DNA of 64,000 bases, from the NCBI GenBank assembly GCA_031267795.1, contig JAIRYK010000006.1, positions 1-64,000 on the forward strand, read 5' to 3'. The notes below the pieces were generated by a model. It did no database searches. It was given only the letters and a program-made list of their open reading frames with translations, and had not been told where the DNA came from. The DNA is from Candidatus Endomicrobiellum devescovinae. GTDB taxonomy: Bacteria; Elusimicrobiota; Endomicrobiia; Endomicrobiales; Endomicrobiaceae. Made by a program: the position numbers and the translations under genes. Positions 8,252-16,632 of the stretch are shown one piece after another. Position 1 is the first letter of the stretch. Each line of letters begins with the position of its first letter.

Positions 8252-9958
8252 TTACTTGTTAAATATTCTTATTATTTCAGACGAAGCTTCTTGTGGGCTT
8301 AAAAGTTTAATACCTTCTTTGCCATCTCTTCTTGCTTTTAATTCAACATGCCCTTTTTCAAGATTTTTTTCTCCAATAGTTATTCTGTATGGAATACCTA
8401 TCAAGTCGGCATCTTTAAACTTGATACCAGCTCTTTCATCTCTGTCATCAACCAAAACGTCTATGCCTTTTGAAGTTAACTCTTTATAAAGTTTATCTGT
8501 TGTTTCTTTGATTTTCGCATCGGCGTAATTTACAGGTATTACTACGACGTTGAAAGGAGCCATATTGTCAGTCCATATTATTCCATTGTCATCGTGAGAT
8601 TGTTCTATAGTAGCGGCAAGAATTCTTGTAACACCTATACCGTAACAACCCATCACTATAAGATTTTCTTTACCATTTGTGTCCAAATAGGTCGCATTCA
8701 TAGATTTAGAGTATTTTGTACCCAATTTAAAAACATGCCCAACTTCAATGCCTCTTGAAAATCTTAAATTTTCTTTCTTACATTTCGGACAGATGTCTCC
8801 ATGCATAACTTTTCTTATATCAGCGACAATATCCGCATTATAATCTCTATTATAATTTACATTTTTAAGATGATAATCTTTTTTATTTGCTCCACTAACT
8901 GCATTTGAAATCTTAACTACAGACAAATCTGCAATAATTTTAACGCCTTTAAGTCCCACAGGACCAGCAAAGCCTAAAGGAGAATTAGTTATAGAAACAA
9001 CTGTCTGCTCATCGGCAAGTACAATATCATCTGCACCAAGCAAGATCTGAAGTTTTATTTCGTTTATTTCATGGTCTCCTCTCACCAAAACAACAACAGG
9101 GTTGCCGTCGGCTTTATAGATCATAGTTTTAATAAACTTTTCTGGAGAAGCCTCTAAAAACTTTGCAACGTCTTCAACAGCTCCGACGTTATGGGTTAAA
9201 ACTTCTTCCAAAGATAAAGACTCTTCTTTTGGCTGAGATATGGGTAAGCATTCTGCTTTTTCACTATTTGCTCCATACCCACAATCGCACCATGCGATTT
9301 CTTCCTCACCAGTATCTGCCAAAATCATAAATTCGTGGGAAAAAGATCCGCCTATAGCACCTGAAGCAGCCTCAACTGCACGAAACTTAAAACCACACTT
9401 TCTACAGACATTTGTATAAGCGTCAAACATAATTTTATAATATCTTTCCAAATCAGCTTCGTCACTATGAAATGAATATGCATCTTTCATCAGAAATTCT
9501 TTAGCACGCATAACGCCAAACCGCGGACGAATTTCATCTCTAAACTTTGCACCAAACTGATATAACATCAAAGGAAGCTGCTTGTAAGATTTGATTTCTT
9601 TTCTTACTAAATCTGTTACAGCTTCTTCCGCCGTAGGAGCTAAACAAAATTCAGCTTCTTTTCTATCTTTAAGTCTAAAAAGCTCTTTACCGTAAATATT
9701 CCACCGTCCAGTCTCAACCCACAAATCTTTAGGAAATATCAAAGGAAGACTTATCTCTTGACCGCCAGCAGCATTCATTTCTTCTCTTATTATATTTTCA
9801 ACCTTTCTTAAAACTTTTAAACCTAAAGGCAAAAATTCATAAAATCCCGAAGCCAGCTTGCGTATCATTCCAGCTCTAATCATCAGTTTTGCAGATATTA
9901 TATCTGCATCTGAAGGAGCTTCTCTTAAAGTCGGGATTAACATCTTCGTAAAAAACAT
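8252..9958 (-). CDS. proS: Prolyl-tRNA synthetase (bacterial type, with editing insertion)
   Basis: The 568-residue class II synthetase charges tRNA-Pro. Motif 1 lies near LASGFYEFLPLGLKVL, motif 2 around QFGAKFRDEIRPRFGVMRAKEF, and motif 3 near YGIGVTRILAATIEQ. Residues about 220-390 form the YbaK-like insertion that edits mischarged Ala, and the C-terminal anticodon-binding domain follows. This is the long bacterial form, not the archaeal/eukaryal one. The ATG has AGAGG five bases upstream. It appears to be transcribed alone, with a dispersed repeat upstream and a hairpin downstream. Confidence 0.97.
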   Translation of the reverse strand: MFFTKMLIPTLREAPSDADIISAKLMIRAGMIRKLASGFYEFLPLGLKVLRKVENIIREEMNAAGGQEISLPLIFPKDLWVETGRWNIYGKELFRLKDRKEAEFCLAPTAEEAVTDLVRKEIKSYKQLPLMLYQFGAKFRDEIRPRFGVMRAKEFLMKDAYSFHSDEADLERYYKIMFDAYTNVCRKCGFKFRAVEAASGAIGGSFSHEFMILADTGEEEIAWCDCGYGANSEKAECLPISQPKEESLSLEEVLTHNVGAVEDVAKFLEASPEKFIKTMIYKADGNPVVVLVRGDHEINEIKLQILLGADDIVLADEQTVVSITNSPLGFAGPVGLKGVKIIADLSVVKISNAVSGANKKDYHLKNVNYNRDYNADIVADIRKVMHGDICPKCKKENLRFSRGIEVGHVFKLGTKYSKSMNATYLDTNGKENLIVMGCYGIGVTRILAATIEQSHDDNGIIWTDNMAPFNVVVIPVNYADAKIKETTDKLYKELTSKGIDVLVDDRDERAGIKFKDADLIGIPYRITIGEKNLEKGHVELKARRDGKEGIKLLSPQEASSEIIRIFNK

Positions 9959-10016
9959 AAATACCTCTGTCTATTATTCTCGTTATACCTAAAAATAGTT
10001 ATGATACACTTGTCAT

Positions 10017-10083
10017 CGTCACTCCTGCAAAAACCTAAGAATCTCTATGCCATTTAAGATTGCGGGTCAAGCGTGCAATGACG
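10017..10083. repeat. Palindromic intergenic element (CGTCA...TGACG ends)
   Basis: The 67-base segment begins CGTCACTCCTGC and ends GCGTGCAATGACG, so the ends are imperfect inverted copies. It fills about half of the proS-greA gap. The end motif (TGCAATGACG next to GCGGGTCAAGC) resembles small mobile palindromic elements seen between genes in many bacteria; that resemblance is from memory. No reading frame is evident inside. Confidence 0.45.
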
Positions 10084-10098
10084 CATAAAACCATAAAG

Positions 10099-10563
10099 CT
10101 ATCTTGAAATTTTTAATATTTTAAACTTTGTTTTGCCTGCAGGTAGCTCAACTTCAACAGTTTCTCCAGCTTTATGTCCAAGCAGTCCTTGCACAAGAGG
10201 GGACTGAACAGATATTTTATTTGTAGAAGGATCAGCCTCTTCTAAATCTACAACGGTATATTCGTACTTATCACCATCTTCATCTTGTATGGTGACTTTA
10301 ACTCCTATAAATACTTTATCGCCTTCTATATTTTGATCTTCTATAATTTTTGCTCTGGCAATTTTTGAGTCTAACTCCATTATTCTTCGCATAAGATTTG
10401 TAAGAGCTTCTTTTGCGGCATGGTACTCCGCATTTTCCCTTAAATCGCCGTGTTCTCTAGCTCTTGCTATTTCGTCTTGAATTAAAGGCTTTCTTTTTTG
10501 TAGCTCTTCCAATTCTTTAATAAGTTTTTCTCTGCCGTCTCTTGTCAAATAAATCTCTGCCAT
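10099..10563 (-). CDS. greA: Transcription elongation factor GreA
   Basis: The 154-residue protein has the GreA layout: an N-terminal coiled coil (residues 1-75, with YLTRDGREKLIKELEEL and EHGDLRENAEYHAAKEA containing the two acidic tip residues) and a C-terminal FKBP-like domain. It inserts into the RNA polymerase secondary channel and stimulates cleavage of backtracked transcripts. The start has GGAGG eight bases upstream, inside the end of ispG, so translation is probably coupled. It closes the fic-ispG-greA unit. Confidence 0.96.
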   Translation of the reverse strand: MAEIYLTRDGREKLIKELEELQKRKPLIQDEIARAREHGDLRENAEYHAAKEALTNLMRRIMELDSKIARAKIIEDQNIEGDKVFIGVKVTIQDEDGDKYEYTVVDLEEADPSTNKISVQSPLVQGLLGHKAGETVEVELPAGKTKFKILKISR

Positions 10564-10566
10564 TTT

Positions 10567-11664
10567 TTAGTCCTCCGAACTGTTGGTCAGGCGATCTTTT
10601 ATCATAGAAACAAGCTTTGGAACCCAGTTATCAGGTTTTACTTTTCCGATAATCTCGCCATTTTTGAACAATATTCCGCCATCTTTGCCGCCAGCTATTC
10701 CGAAATCCGCATCTTTTGCTTCTCCTGGACCATTAACGACACAACCCATCATCGCAACCTTTATAGGCTTGGAAAGTTTTCTTAAATTTTTTATTGTTGC
10801 CACTCTATTTTCCATATCTGAAACTATTTTTATCAAATCAACTTGAGTTCTTGAACAAGTAGGACACGAAATTATTTCTATTCCAGAACTTCTAAGTTCT
10901 AAAGATTGTAGGAGAGAATACGCAACTTTTGCCTCTTCAACAGGATCTGCAGTTAAAGATACTCTTACCGTGTCGCCTATCCCATCGTAAAGCATAATAC
11001 CAAGACCCGCCGAAGACTTTATAGTACCGCTAAAAATTGAGCCAGATTCAGTTATGCCTAAATGTAATGGATAATTTCTTTTTGAAGCAAAAATTTTATA
11101 CGCTTGTACCGTTGTATCAACATTTGAAGCTTTTAACGAAATAACTATATCAAAAAAATCATGATTTTCTAAAATCTTTGCATGCTCTATTGCTGCGTTG
11201 GCAAGAGCTTTAGCGCGTGAAGCGTTGTCAAAGAAATTATGAACTTCTTTTAGCGACCCTGCATTGACTCCAATTCTTATAGGAATATGAGCTTTTTTAG
11301 CTTCTTTTACTAAAATTTCAACTTTGTCTTTTGAGCCTATATTTCCAGGATTGATTCTCAATTTATCTACGCCTTGTTTTATTGCTTCTAAAGCTATTTT
11401 GTAATCAAAATGAATGTCCGCTACCAATGGAATTTTTATATTCTTTTTTATTCTGCTTACGTTATAAGCAGATTCCATGTCGGGTAGAGAAACTCTTACT
11501 ATTTCGCAACCAACTTCTTCAAGTTGCTTTATTTGTTTTACGGTCGCTTTCCAGTCTTTTGTATTTGTGTTAGTCATAGACTGTACAGCAATAGGCACAC
11601 CGCCGCCTATTATAACACCGCCGATATTAACTTTTCTTGTTTGATTTCTCTTATAAAATTTCAT
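10567..11664 (-). CDS. ispG: 4-hydroxy-3-methylbut-2-enyl diphosphate synthase (IspG/GcpE)
   Basis: This 365-residue enzyme performs the penultimate step of the MEP pathway, reductive ring opening of MEcPP. Seen in the sequence are VAVQSMTNTNT-like N-terminal residues, the iron-sulfur cysteines in SCPTCSRTQVDL and GCVVNGPGEAKDADFGIAGG. It is the short bacterial form without the plant insertion. An upstream TTG is in frame, but the ATG at 11664 lies one base past the fic stop codon and gives the usual N-terminus. Ferredoxin or flavodoxin is the usual electron donor; a small ferredoxin is encoded at 16429-16602. Other MEP genes in the window are dxr and ispE. Confidence 0.96.
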   Translation of the reverse strand: MKFYKRNQTRKVNIGGVIIGGGVPIAVQSMTNTNTKDWKATVKQIKQLEEVGCEIVRVSLPDMESAYNVSRIKKNIKIPLVADIHFDYKIALEAIKQGVDKLRINPGNIGSKDKVEILVKEAKKAHIPIRIGVNAGSLKEVHNFFDNASRAKALANAAIEHAKILENHDFFDIVISLKASNVDTTVQAYKIFASKRNYPLHLGITESGSIFSGTIKSSAGLGIMLYDGIGDTVRVSLTADPVEEAKVAYSLLQSLELRSSGIEIISCPTCSRTQVDLIKIVSDMENRVATIKNLRKLSKPIKVAMMGCVVNGPGEAKDADFGIAGGKDGGILFKNGEIIGKVKPDNWVPKLVSMIKDRLTNSSED

Positions 11665-11665
11665 T

Positions 11666-12427
11666 TCACTTACCAAAATAATGTTTTAACAATCTGATGT
11701 AATCTCTGGAACTTTCGTATTCAACATTTGATATAAAATTGTAAAAAGGTTCAATTATACCTTTATTAGCCAATCTTATAGACGATATATAATCGCTTCT
11801 TAATATAGGCGGGACAATGGCTATAGGATAGCCTGCTTGGAGTAAAGCAAGATTCATAACCAGCCTTGCAGTTCTGCCGTTACCGTCGCTAAAAGGGTGG
11901 ATAGTCGCAATTCTCTCATGAAGTTTAGCAGCATAATGAACAGGATGAAGCGACTCTTTTAGTTCTGGCATTGAACTTATGAACTCCTTCATGAGTTTTG
12001 GAACATCACTAAATTTAGAGGGTAAATAATCTGTACCTGAAATAAAAACTTGTTCAGTTCTATATTTGCCAGCTTTGCTTTCATCTAGTCTAAAATAAAA
12101 TAACCTGTGCAATTCAAGAATATTAAACTCGGTAATCGTATCGTTCCCTGCAAGTTTCTCAAACAAAGTATAAGCATCACTATGTCCTAAAGCTTCGTTA
12201 TGCTCCCTTATTGATTTACCGCCTACAGTAAGACCGTGCTCAATGATGACTTTTGTCTCAGACTCGGTTAAAGAATTGCCCTCAAGCGCATTACTCGTAT
12301 AAGCAAAACCTATGCGATAATACTCTTGCAACTCTTTTATTAACTCTTTGCCAAAAGGGCGATATTTGTCTATCTCCGCTTTTAACTCGTCAACTTCTTG
12401 ATTTCTATCTTTATAAATATTGGACAT
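11666..12427 (-). CDS. Fic domain protein (putative AMPylase with N-terminal inhibitory helix)
   Basis: The 253-residue protein has the complete active-site motif HPFSDGNGRTAR (residues ~180-191). Its N-terminal motif SNALEGN fits the S/T-x-x-x-E-G/N inhibitory helix of class II Fic enzymes. Such proteins transfer AMP from ATP to hydroxyl side chains of target proteins and are held off by the Glu of that helix. A longer frame reaches 12514, but the ATG at 12427 has AAGGA just upstream. It overlaps the ispG control region closely and probably shares its transcript. No partner antitoxin is adjacent. A second, broken Fic gene lies at about 34290-34700. Confidence 0.9.
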   Translation of the reverse strand: MSNIYKDRNQEVDELKAEIDKYRPFGKELIKELQEYYRIGFAYTSNALEGNSLTESETKVIIEHGLTVGGKSIREHNEALGHSDAYTLFEKLAGNDTITEFNILELHRLFYFRLDESKAGKYRTEQVFISGTDYLPSKFSDVPKLMKEFISSMPELKESLHPVHYAAKLHERIATIHPFSDGNGRTARLVMNLALLQAGYPIAIVPPILRSDYISSIRLANKGIIEPFYNFISNVEYESSRDYIRLLKHYFGK

Positions 12428-12552
12428 CTTGTCCTTTTGAAAATTTACTTTCTTAAACATACAAATATAACAAAGTATTTTAACTTGGATTCCTGATAAA
12501 GACTTCCGTGGCATAGCGACAAAGACAAAAAACTAGAAAGCTCACATTATTT

Positions 12553-12592
12553 AACTTTATGCGAAGTACCACCACAGAAGGAACATAAAGTT
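12553..12592. repeat. Palindromic element B downstream of rseP
   Basis: AACTTTATG and CATAAAGTT form a perfect nine-base inverted repeat (12553-12561 and 12584-12592) around a 22-base spacer. The arm and following bases (minus strand, TTTATGTTCCTT) resemble the start of the neighbouring element at 12615-12698, so the two may be related copies. Confidence 0.55.
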
Positions 12593-12614
12593 TTAAATTT
12601 AAAGAACCATAGAG

Positions 12615-12698
12615 TTTTGAGTTTAAGCGATACTTGCTACAACGAAGTGTACGCTGTTAGGTACACGAGTTGGAACGTAAGGAAGCATAAACTCAAAA
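12615..12698. repeat. Palindromic element A downstream of rseP
   Basis: TTTTGAGTTTA at 12615-12625 pairs perfectly with TAAACTCAAAA at 12688-12698. Inside, GTGTAC and GTACAC pair around a short loop, so the whole segment can fold into one long imperfect hairpin. It lies just beyond the rseP stop codon and could terminate the long rpsB-to-rseP transcript or protect its 3' end. No frame is visible in it. Confidence 0.55.
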
Positions 12699-12709
12699 AC
12701 CAAGCTCTA

Positions 12710-13765
12710 TTACTTGCCAAATAGTTTGCCTATGCCTAATCTCAAAAAGTCGCTATACGTTGCAAAGATAAAAATTCCAAGAACAAAAACCAAACCAATA
12801 GTATTATAAACTTGCACGACTTTCGTACTTATCCGTTTTCTAATTATGCCTTCTATAACAAACAAAACTATCATACCGCCGTCAACCATAGGTATAGGAA
12901 ATAAATTAAACATGCCTAAAGCCACCGATATAACAGCAAGAAATTTCAAATAATCAGCCATACCAGACTTAGTAGCGTCGCCCATCAACTGCATTATGCC
13001 TATAGGTCCTGAAATGTCAGGCTTTTCAAATGAGATTAGTTTGACAAAAAGGTATTCAACTGTCATAAAAGTTTGGGAAAGAGGAGCTTTTATGCCCAAA
13101 TAAACAGACTCAAAAAACCCTGCTTTTGATTTTTCTATGAAAGGAGCTATGCCAATAACGCCTGTGCCAGTAGCAGGATTTTTATCTACAGCTAAGGTCG
13201 CATCAAAAGTATAGGTGCCTCGCTCAATTACAAAAATAGCCCGTTTATCAGCTTTATTTTTTAAATTTTCCGTCATTTCGCTCCACGTATTTACTTCTAC
13301 CCCATCAATGGATTTTATTCTGTCTCCGCTTAGAAGTCCAGCTTGAGCAGCAGGCTTATTTTTTATGACACTTCCTATTAAAGATGTTTTTGAAATAGTA
13401 GTAACACCCCATATGTTAAAGACAAAGACAAACAAAAAAACTGCCAAAATATAGTTTGAGAATGGTCCTGTAAAAGATATAAATACTTTCTTATACCATT
13501 CTAGAGACAAATACTCACCTTCTGCTCCAGTTGCTTCTTCAGGATTTTCTCCTGCCATAGAAACAAACCCACCGAACGGAATAGCTTTTATACAGTACTT
13601 AGTATTTTTGTAAGTATATTTTATTAAGTCTGGACCAAAACCAAAAGCAAAAGTTAATATTCTAACCTTGCATGCTCTCGCAGCAAGAAAATGCCCAAGC
13701 TCGTGTATAAAAACTAAAAAACCAAATCCTATAGCAACTCCAAGTATCTGGATGATTATTGTCAT
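12710..13765 (-). CDS. rseP: Site-2 intramembrane zinc protease RseP
   Basis: The 351-residue M50 protease has HELGHFLAARA in its first membrane segment (zinc His, His and catalytic Glu) and the second metal site in FPIPMVDGG near the C-terminus. A PDZ domain occupies residues ~110-190, with GLLSGDRIKSIDG visible; only one PDZ is evident against two in E. coli. It cuts anti-sigma factors or leftover signal peptides within the inner membrane. The start overlaps the dxr stop by ATGA. The dxr-rseP adjacency behind cdsA and uppS is conserved in many bacteria. Confidence 0.95.
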   Translation of the reverse strand: MTIIIQILGVAIGFGFLVFIHELGHFLAARACKVRILTFAFGFGPDLIKYTYKNTKYCIKAIPFGGFVSMAGENPEEATGAEGEYLSLEWYKKVFISFTGPFSNYILAVFLFVFVFNIWGVTTISKTSLIGSVIKNKPAAQAGLLSGDRIKSIDGVEVNTWSEMTENLKNKADKRAIFVIERGTYTFDATLAVDKNPATGTGVIGIAPFIEKSKAGFFESVYLGIKAPLSQTFMTVEYLFVKLISFEKPDISGPIGIMQLMGDATKSGMADYLKFLAVISVALGMFNLFPIPMVDGGMIVLFVIEGIIRKRISTKVVQVYNTIGLVFVLGIFIFATYSDFLRLGIGKLFGK

Positions 13766-14928
13766 AATTTGAATTCCTTTTCTATTAAATTACGTGCATA
13801 AACTCTTGCCCAAGAGTCTGATTCAAAAAAATTTTCAAAAAATATATTTTTTGAAATTTTATGAGCCTTCATTGTTTTATCAACTATTTTTGCAATATCT
13901 GTAAATTTTATTTCTTTGTCTAAAAAACTCTTTACTGCAATTTCATTAGACGCATTCATAACAGTAGGTAACGAGCCTCCTTTTTCAGCCGCCAAATACG
14001 CCAACTTTAAACACGGAAACTTATTAAAATCAGGTTTATAAAATTCTAACCTGCCAACTTCCACAAGATTCAAAAACTTTATATTAGATTTGAATCTCTC
14101 GGGGTAGGTCAACGCATATTGTATTGGCAGTCTCATATCAGGAGTTGAGAGCTGAGCTATAATAGAACCGTCAATATACTCTACCATAGAATGAACTATA
14201 GACTGGGGATGTATAACTATTTCAACTTTATCTATTGGCACGCCAAAGAGTATGGAAGCTTCTATGGCTTCAAGACCTTTATTCATAAGCGTAGCACTAT
14301 CTATTGTTATCTTTTTCCCCATTTTCCACGTAGGATGGGCTAAAGCCTGCTCTACAGTTATCTTAGAAAAATCGCCAGCATATTTATAAAAGGGACCTCC
14401 GGAAGCCGTAAGTATTATTTTTCTTATTTGACTTTTTTTCTCTCCAACACAGCATTGGAATATCGCCGAATGTTCACTATCTACAGGAAGCACAGAAACG
14501 CCATTTTTCTCTGCAAGTTTTATTATGTAATCTCCAGCCATAACAAGAGACTCTTTATTGGCAAGAGCAACATTTTTTTTTGCTTTTATCGCTGCTATTA
14601 TTGATTTCAAGCCAACAGAACCAACAATTGCAGCTAAAACCGTGTCCACTTTAGGCATAGTTGCGAGTTTTTCAAGACCACTCTGCCCACTGTAAACATT
14701 AGTTTTTATTTTATTTGAAATGCACCATTTTTTCAGTTCTATGGCATCCAAATCATTTGCAATAGACACTGCTGAAGGATTAAATTTTTTAATCTGGGCT
14801 TTCAAAACTTTTAAATTAGAACCAACGGCAAGCACCTCAACATAAACTTCTTCTTTCATTTTTGACGCTAAATCAATTGCTTGCTTGCCGATAGAACCTG
14901 ATGAACCTAAAATTGCTATTCTTTTCAT
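13762..14928 (-). CDS. dxr: 1-deoxy-D-xylulose 5-phosphate reductoisomerase
   Basis: The 388-residue enzyme makes MEP from DXP, the first committed step of isoprenoid synthesis. The NADPH site is at the extreme N-terminus (ILGSSGSIGKQAIDLA). ANKESLVMAG and DSEHSAIFQC, which carry the divalent-metal ligands, follow, and the C-terminal helical domain is intact. It overlaps cdsA upstream and rseP downstream by ATGA, so all three are translationally coupled. Together with ispG and ispE it indicates a MEP rather than mevalonate route. Confidence 0.97.
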   Translation of the reverse strand: MKRIAILGSSGSIGKQAIDLASKMKEEVYVEVLAVGSNLKVLKAQIKKFNPSAVSIANDLDAIELKKWCISNKIKTNVYSGQSGLEKLATMPKVDTVLAAIVGSVGLKSIIAAIKAKKNVALANKESLVMAGDYIIKLAEKNGVSVLPVDSEHSAIFQCCVGEKKSQIRKIILTASGGPFYKYAGDFSKITVEQALAHPTWKMGKKITIDSATLMNKGLEAIEASILFGVPIDKVEIVIHPQSIVHSMVEYIDGSIIAQLSTPDMRLPIQYALTYPERFKSNIKFLNLVEVGRLEFYKPDFNKFPCLKLAYLAAEKGGSLPTVMNASNEIAVKSFLDKEIKFTDIAKIVDKTMKAHKISKNIFFENFFESDSWARVYARNLIEKEFKL

Positions 14929-15740
14929 TTTATAAACATTAAAACGTAATATACGGCAGGAGCCGCAAAAATATAAGAATCAAACCTATCAAAAACGCCG
15001 CCATGTCCAGGAATAATTTTACCGGAATCTTTAACATTCCCATCCCTCTTAATCAGAGATTCTGCAAGATCCGAAAACTGCCCGACAACAGATATAACTA
15101 AACCTAATACCACAACTTCGCATAAAGTTAAAATATTACTTATAAACAAATACCTACACACAACAGCCGTAAGAACACCAAAAACAACTCCAGCTATAGC
15201 TCCTTCAATAGTCTTTTTAGGGCTAACTTTTTTGGCTAGTTTATGTTTACCAAACATATATCCAAAAGTATAAGCCGCAGTATCCAAAACCCAAACTTCA
15301 ATAAAAATAAGAAATATCAATTGCATTCCACCATTTAAATCACGGATATAAACCATATGGGCGAGAGCTAAAGGAATAAAAAAAGCCCCTAGAAAAGACG
15401 TAGCAATTCTCTCAATGCTGAGATCTGCCTTCCCTTTAAAAACTTCCACAACAAAGAAAATAAGAAGAATTAAAATTGCTGAAATTGAAGATTTGTCCAT
15501 ACAGCAGCAGCCACAACCGCAGCATATTTCGCAAAAGCACAGAAAAAGAAAAAATCCCGCTGCCATAATTAAAGACGCAACTGCGTGAGGTTTATACTTT
15601 TTTACTATCAGCAGATACTCATACACTGAAAGCACGGAAACAAAAAACATCATTGCGTAGAACGAAATGCCACCAAAGTATATGCACAAAAAAACTAAAG
15701 GCATACCAATAACAGCGGTAAGTATTCTGGTACTAAGCAC
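14925..15740 (-). CDS. cdsA: Phosphatidate cytidylyltransferase
   Basis: The 271-residue integral membrane enzyme makes CDP-diacylglycerol from phosphatidate and CTP, the branch point for phospholipids. The family signature is clear near the C-terminus (SDLAESLIKRDGNVKDSG, then PGHGGVFDRFDS). A cluster of cysteines sits in a hydrophobic stretch near residues 70-80 (CGCGCCC), which is unusual for CdsA. It starts at a GTG directly after the uppS stop codon and overlaps dxr by ATGA. Confidence 0.95.
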   Translation of the reverse strand: MLSTRILTAVIGMPLVFLCIYFGGISFYAMMFFVSVLSVYEYLLIVKKYKPHAVASLIMAAGFFLFLCFCEICCGCGCCCMDKSSISAILILLIFFVVEVFKGKADLSIERIATSFLGAFFIPLALAHMVYIRDLNGGMQLIFLIFIEVWVLDTAAYTFGYMFGKHKLAKKVSPKKTIEGAIAGVVFGVLTAVVCRYLFISNILTLCEVVVLGLVISVVGQFSDLAESLIKRDGNVKDSGKIIPGHGGVFDRFDSYIFAAPAVYYVLMFIK

Positions 15741-16418
15741 TTAAATCCCCCCAAAACGCCTATCTCTCTTTTGAAATTCAGAAATTGCATCTTCTAAATC
15801 TTTAGGAGTAAAATCAGGCCAAAGTTTATTGGTTACATAAATCTCGGAGTATGCTATTTGCCACAAAAGAAAATTTGATATTCTAAACTCTCCCGATGTA
15901 CGGATAAGCAAGTCTGGATCCGGTTGACCAGCAGTGTACAAAAAAGACGACACAAGTTCTTCCGTTGGATTTTTTATACCTTGTTTTAACATTTCTTCAA
16001 AGGCTTTTACAATTTCTTGTCTTGCTCCGTAATTTAAAGCTATATTCAACTCTAAATCCGTATTATTTTCTGTGTCTTTGCAAACAGAAAGAATCTCGGA
16101 TTTCAAATCTTGCGGGAATTTTGACAAGTCTCCAAGTATTCTAAGTTTTATACCAGCATTACTTAACTCTTTCAAATCTTTCTTTATAAATCGCGAAAGC
16201 AAAGAAAAAAGTGCGTCAACTTCGGTTTTAGGTCTTTTCCAATTTTCAGTAGAAAAAGCATAAAGGGTCAAAACCTTGACTCCAAGCCTGTTGGCAGACT
16301 TAACAATCTTTTTTACGGTTTTGACCCCTTGCCTATGACCAAAAACTCTGGGTAATGACCTTTTCTTAGCCCATCTGCCATTCCCGTCCATTATAATCGC
16401 TATATGTTCGGGTATCAA
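15741..16418 (-). CDS. uppS: Undecaprenyl diphosphate synthase
   Basis: This cis-prenyltransferase adds isopentenyl units to farnesyl diphosphate to make C55-PP, the carrier lipid for cell-wall synthesis. HIAIIMDGNGRWAKKR (catalytic Asp), GHRQGVKTV and RTSGEFRISNFLLWQ are all present. A GTG at 16448 would give ten extra residues and overlap the ferredoxin gene. The TTG at 16418 instead has AAGGA six bases upstream, placed at the ferredoxin stop codon, and gives the usual N-terminus, so it was chosen (225 residues). Function is certain; the start is about 70 percent sure. Confidence 0.94.
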   Translation of the reverse strand: MIPEHIAIIMDGNGRWAKKRSLPRVFGHRQGVKTVKKIVKSANRLGVKVLTLYAFSTENWKRPKTEVDALFSLLSRFIKKDLKELSNAGIKLRILGDLSKFPQDLKSEILSVCKDTENNTDLELNIALNYGARQEIVKAFEEMLKQGIKNPTEELVSSFLYTAGQPDPDLLIRTSGEFRISNFLLWQIAYSEIYVTNKLWPDFTPKDLEDAISEFQKRDRRFGGI

Positions 16419-16428
16419 AAAGTCTTCC

Positions 16429-16602
16429 TTACTTTTGAGAAATTGCACTTACAGGGCAGGTAGATTCACATGCTCCGCAGCTTACGCATACGCTGGCATT
16501 TATTTCATACTTATCGTCTTTCTGCTCAATAGCTGAAACTGGACAATTGCTCGCACATGCTCCACAACCTACACATATATTCTTATCAATTTGATAAGCC
16601 AT
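16429..16602 (-). CDS. Small 2[4Fe-4S] ferredoxin
   Basis: The 57-residue protein is two mirror-image clusters, CVGCGACASNCP and CVSCGACESTCP, each binding one [4Fe-4S]. This is the clostridial-type ferredoxin, a low-potential electron carrier. An in-frame ATG five codons upstream exists, but the ATG at 16602 has GGAGG eight bases upstream. It sits between frr and uppS inside a run otherwise given to translation and lipid synthesis. It could feed ferredoxin-dependent enzymes such as IspG, which is inference from pathway only. Confidence 0.93.
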   Translation of the reverse strand: MAYQIDKNICVGCGACASNCPVSAIEQKDDKYEINASVCVSCGACESTCPVSAISQK

Positions 16603-16632
16603 TTTTTTATCCTCCATTTTTTCTTTTTTGCG

